DNA of 5,812 bases from JBCBKZ01 sp039026975 (GTDB taxonomy: Bacteria; Bacteroidota; Bacteroidia; J057): contig JBCCLI010000409.1 of assembly GCA_039026975.1 (NCBI GenBank), positions 1 through 5,812 on the forward strand, in the 5' to 3' direction. The translations under genes were made by a program, and so were the position numbers. Positions 1 to 5,812 of this stretch are shown here, one piece after another. The notes beneath the pieces were generated by a model that made no database searches, was not told where the DNA came from, and saw only the letters and a list, made by a program, of their open reading frames with translations. How positions within the stretch are numbered: position 1 is the stretch's first letter; each line of letters starts with the position of its first letter.

Positions 1-1850
1 GCTTCTTCTCCATTAGCTGCAGCTGCGGGATCATCTCCCTGGGCAGACTGCTGAGCAGCGTAGATTTCCTGAGAAGCATTCTGCATAGCTGTATTAATAG
101 CAGCCATAGCAGCATCTATTCTGCTGATATCCTTGGCAGCATGCGCTTCCTTCAACTCAGTGAGAGAACCATTAATGGCTTCCTTGTGATTATCAGATAG
201 CTTATCTCCTACATCATTCAGCATTTTTTCCGCAGTAAAGATGGTAGAGTCAGCTGCATTCAGCTTTTCTACTTCTTCTTTTCTCTTCAGGTCTTCTGCC
301 TCATTCTCTCTGGCATCCTGCTTCATCTTTTCTATTTCCGCATCACTCAGACCGGTAGAAGCTTCAATACGGATCTTCTGCTCTTTACCTGTTGCCTTAT
401 CACGGGCACTCACACTCAGAATACCATTGGCATCTATGTCAAAGGCTACTTCTATCTGAGGAATACCCCTGGGTGCAGGTGGAATTCCATCCAGGTGGAA
501 CTTACCTAAGGTACGGTTATCACCCGCCATAGGTCTTTCTCCCTGTAAGACATGGATCTCTACGGAAGTCTGGTTGTCAGCCGCGGTAGAGAATGTTTCT
601 GATTTCTTGGTAGGGATGGTAGTGTTCGCATCTATCAGACGAGTCATTACAGATCCCATGGTTTCTATTCCCAGAGACAGAGGCGTAACGTCCAAAAGAA
701 GTACCCCTTTCACATCTCCTGACAGTACACCACCTTGAATAGCAGCACCTACAGCTACTACCTCATCAGGGTTTACACTTTTATTAGGCTCACGCTTAAA
801 GAAATCTTTTACTATCTCCTGCACCTTAGGGATACGAGTAGATCCCCCTACGAGAATCACCTCATCTATTTCTCCTACCTGTAATTTAGCAGCCTGGATA
901 GCTTCCTTAGAAGGCGTTAAGCATCTGTCAAATAGCTTGTCAGCTAATTGCTCAAACTTAGCTCTGGTGAGGGTCTGCTCAAAGTGCTTGGGACCGTCAG
1001 TATCCATAGCTAGGTATGGCAGATTAATATCAGCCTGAGAGGTGGTAGACAGCTCTATCTTAGCCGTTTCAGCCGCTTCCTTCAGACGCTGAAGGGCCTT
1101 GGGATCTTTTCTCACATCTACCCCATGCTCCTTCTTAAACTCCTCTGCCATCCAGTCAATGATCACCTGGTCAAAGTTATCTCCTCCTAAGTGGGTATCT
1201 CCATTAGTAGATAGTACCTCAAACACCCCATCACCCAACTCCAGGATAGAGATGTCAAAAGTACCTCCACCCAGGTCAAATACAGCTACTTTTATATTTT
1301 TATCCTGTTTGTCTAACCCATAAGCCAAGGCGGCAGCCGTAGGCTCGTTGATGATTCTCCTTACTGTCAACCCTGCAATTTCTCCAGCTTCCTTGGTAGC
1401 ATTACGCTGAGAATCATTGAAGTAAGCAGGTACAGTAATTACTGCTTCCTTTACCTCATGACCCAGATAATCTTCTGCTGTCTTCTTCATCTTCTGAAGA
1501 ATCATAGCAGAAATCTCTTGAGGGGTATAGGTTCTATCATCAATCTTGGCTACTGCTAATCCGTTACGGCCGCTGGTAACCTCATAAGATACTGACGCTG
1601 TTTCTTTCTTGGACTCAGCATGTGTCTGCCCCATAAATCTTTTGATAGATCTAATGGTTTTCATGGGATTAGCCAGGGCCTGACGCTTAGCCTGCTCGCC
1701 TACGATTCTCTCCCCCTCCTTGGTGAAAGCTACTACTGATGGAGTAGTTCTCTTCCCCTCTGAGTTTATGATTACAGTAGGTTCATTCCCCTCCATGATG
1801 GCTACAGCAGAATTTGTAGTTCCTAAATCTATGCCTATAATCTTACTCAT
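1..1850 (-). CDS. dnaK: Chaperone protein DnaK (Hsp70), C-terminus cut by window edge
   Basis: Cytoplasmic ATP-dependent Hsp70 chaperone; it cycles client peptides with DnaJ and GrpE. Translation from ATG at 1850-1848 gives 616 complete codons with no stop, so the gene runs past the left edge. E. coli DnaK has 638 residues, so roughly the last 20 are missing. Visible landmarks: phosphate-1 loop GIDLGTTNS (residues 6-14); catalytic-type Lys70 in IRSIKRFMG; NEPTAAALAYG from residue 168; phosphate-2 motif DLGGGTFD (192-199), whose Thr197 matches E. coli Thr199; adenosine motif VGGSTRIP around 334-341; interdomain linker LLLDVTPLSLG with Asp387; then the substrate-binding beta domain and a helical lid. 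The last visible residues are Ala/Gln/Gly-rich, as expected just before the acidic DnaK tail. The start follows an A/T-rich leader without a Shine-Dalgarno sequence, usual for Bacteroidota. It lies 55 bp after hsp20 and is probably co-transcribed. No grpE or dnaJ is visible. Identity is very secure. Confidence 0.98.
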   Translation of the reverse strand, partial: MSKIIGIDLGTTNSAVAIMEGNEPTVIINSEGKRTTPSVVAFTKEGERIVGEQAKRQALANPMKTIRSIKRFMGQTHAESKKETASVSYEVTSGRNGLAVAKIDDRTYTPQEISAMILQKMKKTAEDYLGHEVKEAVITVPAYFNDSQRNATKEAGEIAGLTVRRIINEPTAAALAYGLDKQDKNIKVAVFDLGGGTFDISILELGDGVFEVLSTNGDTHLGGDNFDQVIIDWMAEEFKKEHGVDVRKDPKALQRLKEAAETAKIELSTTSQADINLPYLAMDTDGPKHFEQTLTRAKFEQLADKLFDRCLTPSKEAIQAAKLQVGEIDEVILVGGSTRIPKVQEIVKDFFKREPNKSVNPDEVVAVGAAIQGGVLSGDVKGVLLLDVTPLSLGIETMGSVMTRLIDANTTIPTKKSETFSTAADNQTSVEIHVLQGERPMAGDNRTLGKFHLDGIPPAPRGIPQIEVAFDIDANGILSVSARDKATGKEQKIRIEASTGLSDAEIEKMKQDARENEAEDLKRKEEVEKLNAADSTIFTAEKMLNDVGDKLSDNHKEAINGSLTELKEAHAAKDISRIDAAMAAINTAMQNASQEIYAAQQSAQGDDPAAAANGEE

Positions 1851-1905
1851 TGTATTAATTATTTACTGTAGAATTTTTCTGTTGATACTTATGAATAGTC
1901 GTTAC
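1851..1905 (-). other. hsp20-dnaK intergenic spacer, no clear signals
   Basis: This 55-bp A/T-rich spacer separates the hsp20 TAA stop from the dnaK ATG. I looked for a Bacteroidota-type -7 element (TAnnTTTG) with an upstream TTG, a CIRCE operator, a hairpin terminator and a Shine-Dalgarno sequence, and found none convincing. The lack of a terminator or evident promoter favours read-through from hsp20 into dnaK, although a weak or unrecognised dnaK promoter cannot be excluded. Confidence 0.5.
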
Positions 1906-2376
1906 TTAATCTATGTTGACGTCTTTAACATCTTCCTCTTCCTTTTCTTCTTCCAAAGGAAAGCGTACCCTTAATAGCCCGTTATCAAAACTGGCCTTAA
2001 TCTTCTCCAATTTCACGTTTACAGGCAGATCAAAGTGCCTCATGAATTCGCCTAGCTTTCTTTCCTTCAAGTAGTACACTCTTTCCTTCTCATCTGACTT
2101 GATCTTCTGGCCTTTCACTACCAGCTGCTCTTCTATGACCTGAATGCTCACTTCCTCCTTTTTCATTCCGGGTAGCTCAAGTTCAACCCAAAAGTAGCCG
2201 TCTGACTCATAAACATCTGAGGTTACCAGAAAAGTAGATCCGGTAAAATCACTATTCAGAATACCATCTACCATTTGGTTTACCTTCTGCCCAAAGTCAG
2301 AAAGACCTTCACGAAAGCTTTTGAAATAATCTTCAGGTTCTTTTTCAGTCATGACATATGAGTTTGATTCACTCAT
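1906..2376 (-). CDS. Hsp20/alpha-crystallin family small heat-shock protein
   Basis: ATP-independent holdase that coats unfolding proteins and hands them to Hsp70; cytoplasmic. From the ATG chosen here the product is 156 residues. The alpha-crystallin domain begins near TSDVYESDGYFWVELELPG (about residue 50) and ends at the family signature ASFDNGLLRVRFP (about 130-142), with the conserved RHFDLP-type strand between. A highly acidic tail (EEEKEEED) follows. The C-terminal VNI could act as the [IV]-x-[IV] motif used in oligomer assembly, but it is not the common IxI form. Start choice is uncertain. The open frame reaches a TTG at 2445, but N-terminal residues from there look like translated control DNA. 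ATGs lie at 2397, 2382, 2376 and 2352. An AGGA lies 9 bases before the 2376 ATG, whereas the ATG at 2352 (148 residues) would be needed if the -24/-12-like promoter is real. It lies directly upstream of dnaK, fitting a shared proteostasis unit. Confidence 0.93.
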   Translation of the reverse strand: MSESNSYVMTEKEPEDYFKSFREGLSDFGQKVNQMVDGILNSDFTGSTFLVTSDVYESDGYFWVELELPGMKKEEVSIQVIEEQLVVKGQKIKSDEKERVYYLKERKLGEFMRHFDLPVNVKLEKIKASFDNGLLRVRFPLEEEKEEEDVKDVNID

Positions 2377-2381
2377 TATCA

Positions 2382-2396
2382 TCAATCCTGGTGCCA
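2382..2396 (-). promoter_or_regulatory. Candidate sigma-54 (-24/-12) promoter for hsp20-dnaK
   Basis: Read on the minus strand the sequence is TGGCAC-CAGGA-TTGA. The sigma-54 consensus is TGGCAC-N5-TTGC, so the -24 block and the 10-base spacing between the two dinucleotides match, while the -12 GC is GA here. If used, transcription would begin near 2370 and the first ATG on the message would be at 2352. It sits downstream of a cluster of repeated half-sites at the distance expected for activator sites of sigma-54 promoters. A single mismatch in the most conserved -12 dinucleotide, and overlap with the AGGA that could serve as a ribosome-binding site for an earlier start, keep this tentative. 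Confidence 0.4.
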
Positions 2397-2447
2397 TCTG
2401 GATTGGATAGCCGATATGTCGTAAAAAATGGACAATCCTTGCCAATA

Positions 2448-2497
2448 TGACAGACCAGCCTGACAGAATCTTGCTCCTGACAGTTGCAATATGTCAG
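2448..2497 (-). promoter_or_regulatory. Cluster of CTGACA/TGTCAG half-sites upstream of hsp20
   Basis: On the plus strand TGACAG occurs at 2448-2453, 2461-2466 and 2478-2483; the last two are within identical CCTGACAG octamers 17 bp apart. A reversed TGTCAG at 2492-2497 pairs with CTGACA at 2477-2482 to make a perfect inverted repeat, CTGACA-N9-TGTCAG (2477-2497). The outer arm covers the stop codon of the upstream receptor gene. The layout of one full palindrome plus two tandem half-sites, before a heat-shock gene, suggests an operator or activator-binding region. It is not CIRCE. The same hexamer appears singly elsewhere in the window (575-580, 719-724, 938-943, 5444-5449), so only the clustering is informative. 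The binding protein is unknown. Confidence 0.5.
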
Positions 2498-4878
2498 AAA
2501 CTAAGTCGCCAGTTTAGGGAAGGGAGAAAAGGCAGCTGATCTACGCGCTCATTACTTATCCTATCCAGGTAGAATACATTTTGCCTATCATATAGATTTA
2601 TGGCAGAAAGGGTCAGTTCGCTAAGGATGATTCTCCCTAAAGGAAAACGGTAGGTGATAGAAGCATCTAACCTGTGATAGTAGGGAAGCCTTCCCGCATT
2701 TAGGTCTTCACTAAGGAGTAGCGCCAGTTCTCCTGTCTGCGTGAGAATATCTGTTAATGATCCATTTTCATTAAAGGAAAGTCTTGGAAAAAATCCCTGT
2801 GTTTGGGTGAAGGGAAATCCAGAGCCCAGGTTCCACCTTAGGTTAGCGTCCCACCTTGACTTCTGAAGGGATGCAGCACTTACTCTTGCGGTAGACTTGA
2901 AAGAAAAGAGGGCATTCAAGCTATGCCTACGATCCCAGACAGGGGCATACGTTTGGACGGGGTCCTCTCGCTCATTCTTACTCCAGCCATAATTAAGGGT
3001 TAATCCCCAGCTTTTACGTTGAACATCCGCAGAAATATCTACTCCATAAGATAAGCCTGTCTCAGTGATGTAGAGAGGATCTTCTTCAAAGAGTCGGAGT
3101 CGGTTAATATTAGTGAGCTGGGTAAAGTCTTTTGCCCATCCTTCCACCTGAAATTTAATCCCCTCTGCAGGTAGGAATTCTATAGCTGCTAACCCATGCG
3201 TAGCCGTTTGCAGGGCATGATCCTTAATCTGGTCAGGAACAGAAACTGGAGCAGCCAGTATTCCCTGGAAGAAGTTGACTATATCCCTATCAGAAACTGC
3301 AGAGATGAGGTTTTGCGTATATAGGCCTGTACCTACACTCACGCTTAGCTTAGGTAAGCTCCATTTAATACGTAGTCTCGGCTCAAATGACAGGTGCTGC
3401 TGATCATTAAAATAATGAGCTCTCACACTGGGTTCTATGACCCATCTTTGTTGGGAGAGCGCATCTCCTGATTGGGCGAGTAATACCTTTTTCCACCTTA
3501 CATATACAGCTGCCTCCGTATTATTACTCTCCTGGGAGGTTAGCAGGTTAAAAGAATTTGTAAAGGCAAAATCTGTAGTAAAGCCTAGAATGTTAACCCC
3601 AAAGGAGAGTTCATCCACAGAATTCAGCAGGTAGCTAATGTCCAGTCCTCCATTAAATCCGTTAATACTACTCGTACGTGGGAATACTTCTGTAGAATTA
3701 TCCTGGGCTACCTCATATCTGGAGAATGCCAAGTTCCCACTGATGATAGCATTAGCAGCAGAAGGAAGCAGCTGAAAACTGGCTCCACCCCCTGAAGATT
3801 CCCAGCTAGTGGCGGCAGGCACTTCATAGTCCACAGCATCTTCCTGAGAAAATCCAAAGACGGACAGTTGATTAGCTCCATCAGTTAGAGAAAGCTTTCC
3901 ATATATATCTGTAAAATTGAAAGGAACCCCTAATCCATCATTTACATAGTCATAAAGATCTGGACTCACCTCATCCATGTAATTCTGTCGGTAAGAAACT
4001 AAGGCACTTAATCCCGTTCCTTCTCTTTTTCCTTTTACTATGGGACCTTCTACCAAGGCTGAAGACATAAACGGTCCTAAGTTGAGGGAGCCACCCCAGC
4101 TTTGGACATCAGGTGTACGGGTCTTAATATTCAGCACGGAAGAAATCCTACCGCCAAACTGAGCAGGAAAAGCAGCTGAATACAAATCTGCAGAACGAAT
4201 GTAATCTGGGTCAAACACACTAAACAACCCAATAGAATGAAAAGGCCTGTACAGAATCATCCCGTCCAGGTAAACCATATTTTGGACAGGGGTTCCTCCA
4301 CGTATGTATAATTGGCCTCCCTGGTCTCCGGTAAATACTACACCGGGTAATACTTGTAGGTACTGGGCTAGGTCAGGTGCCCCTATGCTCGGAATGTCTA
4401 GTATATCTGTTGGGTCTATCTGAATCTTGCCCAGGGTGGCTTGATTCCGGTTGATAGTTGTTTTCCTATCAGAAGTAATCTCTACTATTTGGGTTTCCAA
4501 GACCTCTTCTTCCAAGCTAATTCTGAGAGTGGTAGTCTGCTCAGCCTTCACGGTAATGCTTTGCTGAGCTTGTTTATAGCCAAAGTAGGAGACTCTTATG
4601 TTATCCTCACCAGGAGGGAGGGACAGACTAAAGATCCCATCTTCGTTTGTGTAAGTACCTTTCTTTTGGTTCTCACTTATTACCACTGCTCCTTGTAAGG
4701 GTTCTCCATTCTCTGCAATTACTCTCCCTCTTACAATGCCATCCTGGGCAAATCCTTTAACTCCCAACAAAACCATTAGAAGAAAAATGAATCCTCTTTG
4801 CGACTTTGCGGCTTCGCGTAAGATTCTTTCACACAAAGGCGTTAGAACGCCAGGTATGTTTTCAGAGCTGTTATTCAT
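2494..4878 (-). CDS. TonB-dependent outer-membrane receptor with carboxypeptidase-regulatory-like N-terminal domain
   Basis: A gated outer-membrane beta-barrel that imports a ligand using energy from TonB-ExbBD. From ATG 4878-4876 it has 794 residues. Layout: signal peptide with hydrophobic core FIFLLMVLLG and likely cleavage after GFA (residue 44); carboxypeptidase-regulatory-like beta-sandwich about 47-121 (GRVIAENGEPLQGA, then YTNEDGIFSLSLPPG and VSYFGY); plug about 130-255 with LPGV, LYIRGG, VYLDG and FPAQFGGRISSVLNIKTR; then a 16-to-22-strand-type barrel ending in WRLSF, the terminal aromatic typical of outer-membrane proteins. It is much shorter than a SusC (about 1000 residues) and no SusD gene is adjacent, so a glycan role is not supported; the ligand cannot be told from sequence. 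An upstream TTG at 4902 is in frame, but the ATG is preferred, one base after the holA stop. Residues about 10-28 are encoded by a repeat-like sequence. No terminator is seen after the stop. Confidence 0.93.
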   Translation of the reverse strand: MNNSSENIPGVLTPLCERILREAAKSQRGFIFLLMVLLGVKGFAQDGIVRGRVIAENGEPLQGAVVISENQKKGTYTNEDGIFSLSLPPGEDNIRVSYFGYKQAQQSITVKAEQTTTLRISLEEEVLETQIVEITSDRKTTINRNQATLGKIQIDPTDILDIPSIGAPDLAQYLQVLPGVVFTGDQGGQLYIRGGTPVQNMVYLDGMILYRPFHSIGLFSVFDPDYIRSADLYSAAFPAQFGGRISSVLNIKTRTPDVQSWGGSLNLGPFMSSALVEGPIVKGKREGTGLSALVSYRQNYMDEVSPDLYDYVNDGLGVPFNFTDIYGKLSLTDGANQLSVFGFSQEDAVDYEVPAATSWESSGGGASFQLLPSAANAIISGNLAFSRYEVAQDNSTEVFPRTSSINGFNGGLDISYLLNSVDELSFGVNILGFTTDFAFTNSFNLLTSQESNNTEAAVYVRWKKVLLAQSGDALSQQRWVIEPSVRAHYFNDQQHLSFEPRLRIKWSLPKLSVSVGTGLYTQNLISAVSDRDIVNFFQGILAAPVSVPDQIKDHALQTATHGLAAIEFLPAEGIKFQVEGWAKDFTQLTNINRLRLFEEDPLYITETGLSYGVDISADVQRKSWGLTLNYGWSKNEREDPVQTYAPVWDRRHSLNALFSFKSTARVSAASLQKSRWDANLRWNLGSGFPFTQTQGFFPRLSFNENGSLTDILTQTGELALLLSEDLNAGRLPYYHRLDASITYRFPLGRIILSELTLSAINLYDRQNVFYLDRISNERVDQLPFLPSLNWRLSF
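4796..4851 (-). repeat. Interspersed-repeat-like element coding part of the receptor signal peptide
   Basis: On the plus strand three 8-bp units occur in tandem: CTTTGCGa, CTTTGCGg and CTTCGCGt (4796-4819). These are followed by a CTTTcACACAAAGG stretch and a GGCGTT-AG-AACGCC inverted repeat (4838-4851). From memory, CTTTGCG octamer strings with CTTTGTGTGA resemble a short intergenic repeat scattered through several bacterial genomes; this could not be checked here. In the receptor frame it is read as roughly VLTPLCERILREAAKSQ, a stretch unlike a usual Bacteroidota signal-peptide start, lying just before the hydrophobic core. Confidence 0.55.
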
Positions 4879-4879
4879 G

Positions 4880-5812
4880 TCAGTCGAGTAATCTAAATAC
4901 AAGGGTTTTCAGGATATGATCCTCCTTCATATTGGACGGATAAAATCCTTTAAGACTTGCATCGGCTTCCTTTATGTGTAACAGATTCTTCATAACCTTA
5001 GCTCGAGGAAACTTGGTTTTAGCTAAGAGGTAGTCTTTAGCAGCAAAATAGTTAACCCCCAACTGATTTTTGACTGCGTTAGGATCTCTCAGTTGATAGT
5101 CCCATACAAGAGAGACGTTATAAAAAAACCTGTATAAGGCACTAATGATCAGGATAGGAGGATTCAGCTTCACATTTTGGGTTAGCCTATCTATAATCAT
5201 ATGGCTTCTACTTTTATTCTTTTGGCTGATGGCTCCTATGAGTTCAAATACATTAAACTCCTTATCTACATTGATCATTTCATACACAAAATCCTCCTGT
5301 ATCTGATCCTGTTTAGTAGCCTTTAGGTAAACGAGAATCTTATTTAGTTCATTTACAATTAAAGGGATGTTCGTCCCTAAATTAGTGAGTAGAATCCCAG
5401 GTACTTTAGGCGCGAACTGCATGCCCGTATCTTTCAGGTATTCTGTCAGCCATGCCAGTACATCTCTATCGTACATCTTTTTTGCATGTAAGAATACCCC
5501 ATGCTGTTGGATGTCCTTGATGGCTGCTTTTCCTATGGGAAGGGACTTGGTCTTGCAGGCTAGTGCTAAGACAGTAGAGGGAACGGGATTTTTCCAATAG
5601 GCTTCCAGCTTAGTCCAGTCAGCTTTAGGCATTTTCTGGGCTTCTTTCACTAGCACTAACCTGCGGTTAGCCATGACCGGGAAAGACCTGCAAGTCTGTA
5701 TCAGCTGTGCCAGTTGGAATTCTCCTCCATAGAGAAGGGTTTTATTGAAAGCTTCTTCTGCCGGACTGAGCACATGCTGATCCAGCTCTTTCATCAGACT
5801 ATCAATAAACCA
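4880..5812 (-). CDS. holA: DNA polymerase III subunit delta (HolA), N-terminus cut by window edge
   Basis: The delta subunit is the wrench of the clamp loader: it binds and opens the beta sliding clamp within the delta/DnaX/delta-prime complex at the replication fork. The frame is open to the right edge and begins in-window with WFIDSLMKELDQHVLS, which matches the part of Bacteroidota HolA just after the GEEP segment; therefore the Met at 5794 is internal and about 20-30 N-terminal residues lie outside. The 310 visible residues plus these give a length close to the 343 of E. coli delta. Visible hallmarks are EEAFNKTLLYG (about 19-29), SFPVMANRRLVLVKEAQ (about 43-59), a helical middle region with NELNKILVYL, and an all-helical C-terminal collar region with ALYRFFYNVSLV. 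The AAA+ fold of delta lacks a working Walker site, as usual. Stop is TGA at 4882-4880, followed after one base by the receptor ATG, implying co-transcription and possible translational coupling. Confidence 0.92.
   Translation of the reverse strand, partial: WFIDSLMKELDQHVLSPAEEAFNKTLLYGGEFQLAQLIQTCRSFPVMANRRLVLVKEAQKMPKADWTKLEAYWKNPVPSTVLALACKTKSLPIGKAAIKDIQQHGVFLHAKKMYDRDVLAWLTEYLKDTGMQFAPKVPGILLTNLGTNIPLIVNELNKILVYLKATKQDQIQEDFVYEMINVDKEFNVFELIGAISQKNKSRSHMIIDRLTQNVKLNPPILIISALYRFFYNVSLVWDYQLRDPNAVKNQLGVNYFAAKDYLLAKTKFPRAKVMKNLLHIKEADASLKGFYPSNMKEDHILKTLVFRLLD

Noticed and set aside
241..459. Plus-strand open frames inside dnaK, such as 241-459, 1099-1323 and 1720-1974
   Set aside because: They lie antisense to the clearly conserved DnaK and Hsp20 reading frames, are Ser/Ile/Leu-rich shadow translations and resemble no protein family.
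2431..2446. A second sigma-54-like match, TTGGCAAGGATTGTC, on the minus strand
   Set aside because: The spacing between the GG and the downstream G-dinucleotide is 8 rather than 10 bases, which sigma-54 does not tolerate.
1851..2493. CIRCE/HrcA operator or a Bacteroidota sigma-ABfr promoter (TTG ... TAnnTTTG) before hsp20 or dnaK
   Set aside because: No TTAGCACTC/GAGTGCTAA arms and no TAnnTTTG were found in the intergenic parts on the minus strand.
2477..2497. The CTGACA-N9-TGTCAG palindrome as a terminator for the receptor gene
   Set aside because: The stem is only six base pairs with a nine-base loop, it covers the stop codon itself, and no T-tract follows on the minus strand.
3437..3634. 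Plus-strand open frames 3437-3634, 4441-4698 and 5367-5600
   Set aside because: They are antisense to the receptor and holA frames, which have strong family motifs across the same bases; no independent coding signal.
2494..4878. SusC-type polysaccharide utilisation locus
   Set aside because: The receptor is about 200 residues too short for SusC, and no SusD, glycoside hydrolase or regulator gene is adjacent.

Overview
The window looks like ordinary chromosome from a Bacteroidota bacterium, probably a Cytophagales- or Flavobacteriia-like lineage. The reasons are the pairing of a carboxypeptidase-regulatory domain with a TonB plug and beta-barrel in one protein, the near absence of Shine-Dalgarno sequences, and the flavour of the DnaK and HolA proteins. 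All four genes lie on the minus strand with short gaps, so the biological reading order runs from the right end to the left end. No plus-strand gene is supported.

In reading order the genes are: (1) holA, the DNA polymerase III delta subunit, cut at its 5' end by the right edge of the window; (2) a TonB-dependent outer-membrane receptor of about 794 residues whose ATG lies one base after the holA stop codon; (3) a non-coding stretch of about 120 bp containing a cluster of CTGACA/TGTCAG half-sites and, further downstream, a -24/-12-like sequence; (4) an Hsp20-family small heat-shock protein; (5) dnaK (Hsp70), 55 bp further on and cut at its 3' end by the left edge, with about 616 codons present. 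There is no gene-free stretch longer than 300 bases.

Functionally there are two units. holA plus the receptor look like a co-transcribed housekeeping and transport pair. hsp20 plus dnaK form a proteostasis pair: a holdase that binds unfolded clients and an ATP-driven chaperone that refolds them. The gap between the units is the most information-rich non-coding DNA here. Its layout, with half-sites about 80-125 bp upstream of a TGGCAC-N5-TTGA element, resembles a sigma-54 promoter with upstream activator sites, which would put the chaperone pair under an enhancer-binding protein. This is inference. A second point of interest is a short interspersed-repeat-like sequence (CTTTGCG octamer units plus a GGCGTT/AACGCC hairpin) that is translated as the N-terminal part of the receptor's signal peptide. 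I did not find a clearly new biological system.
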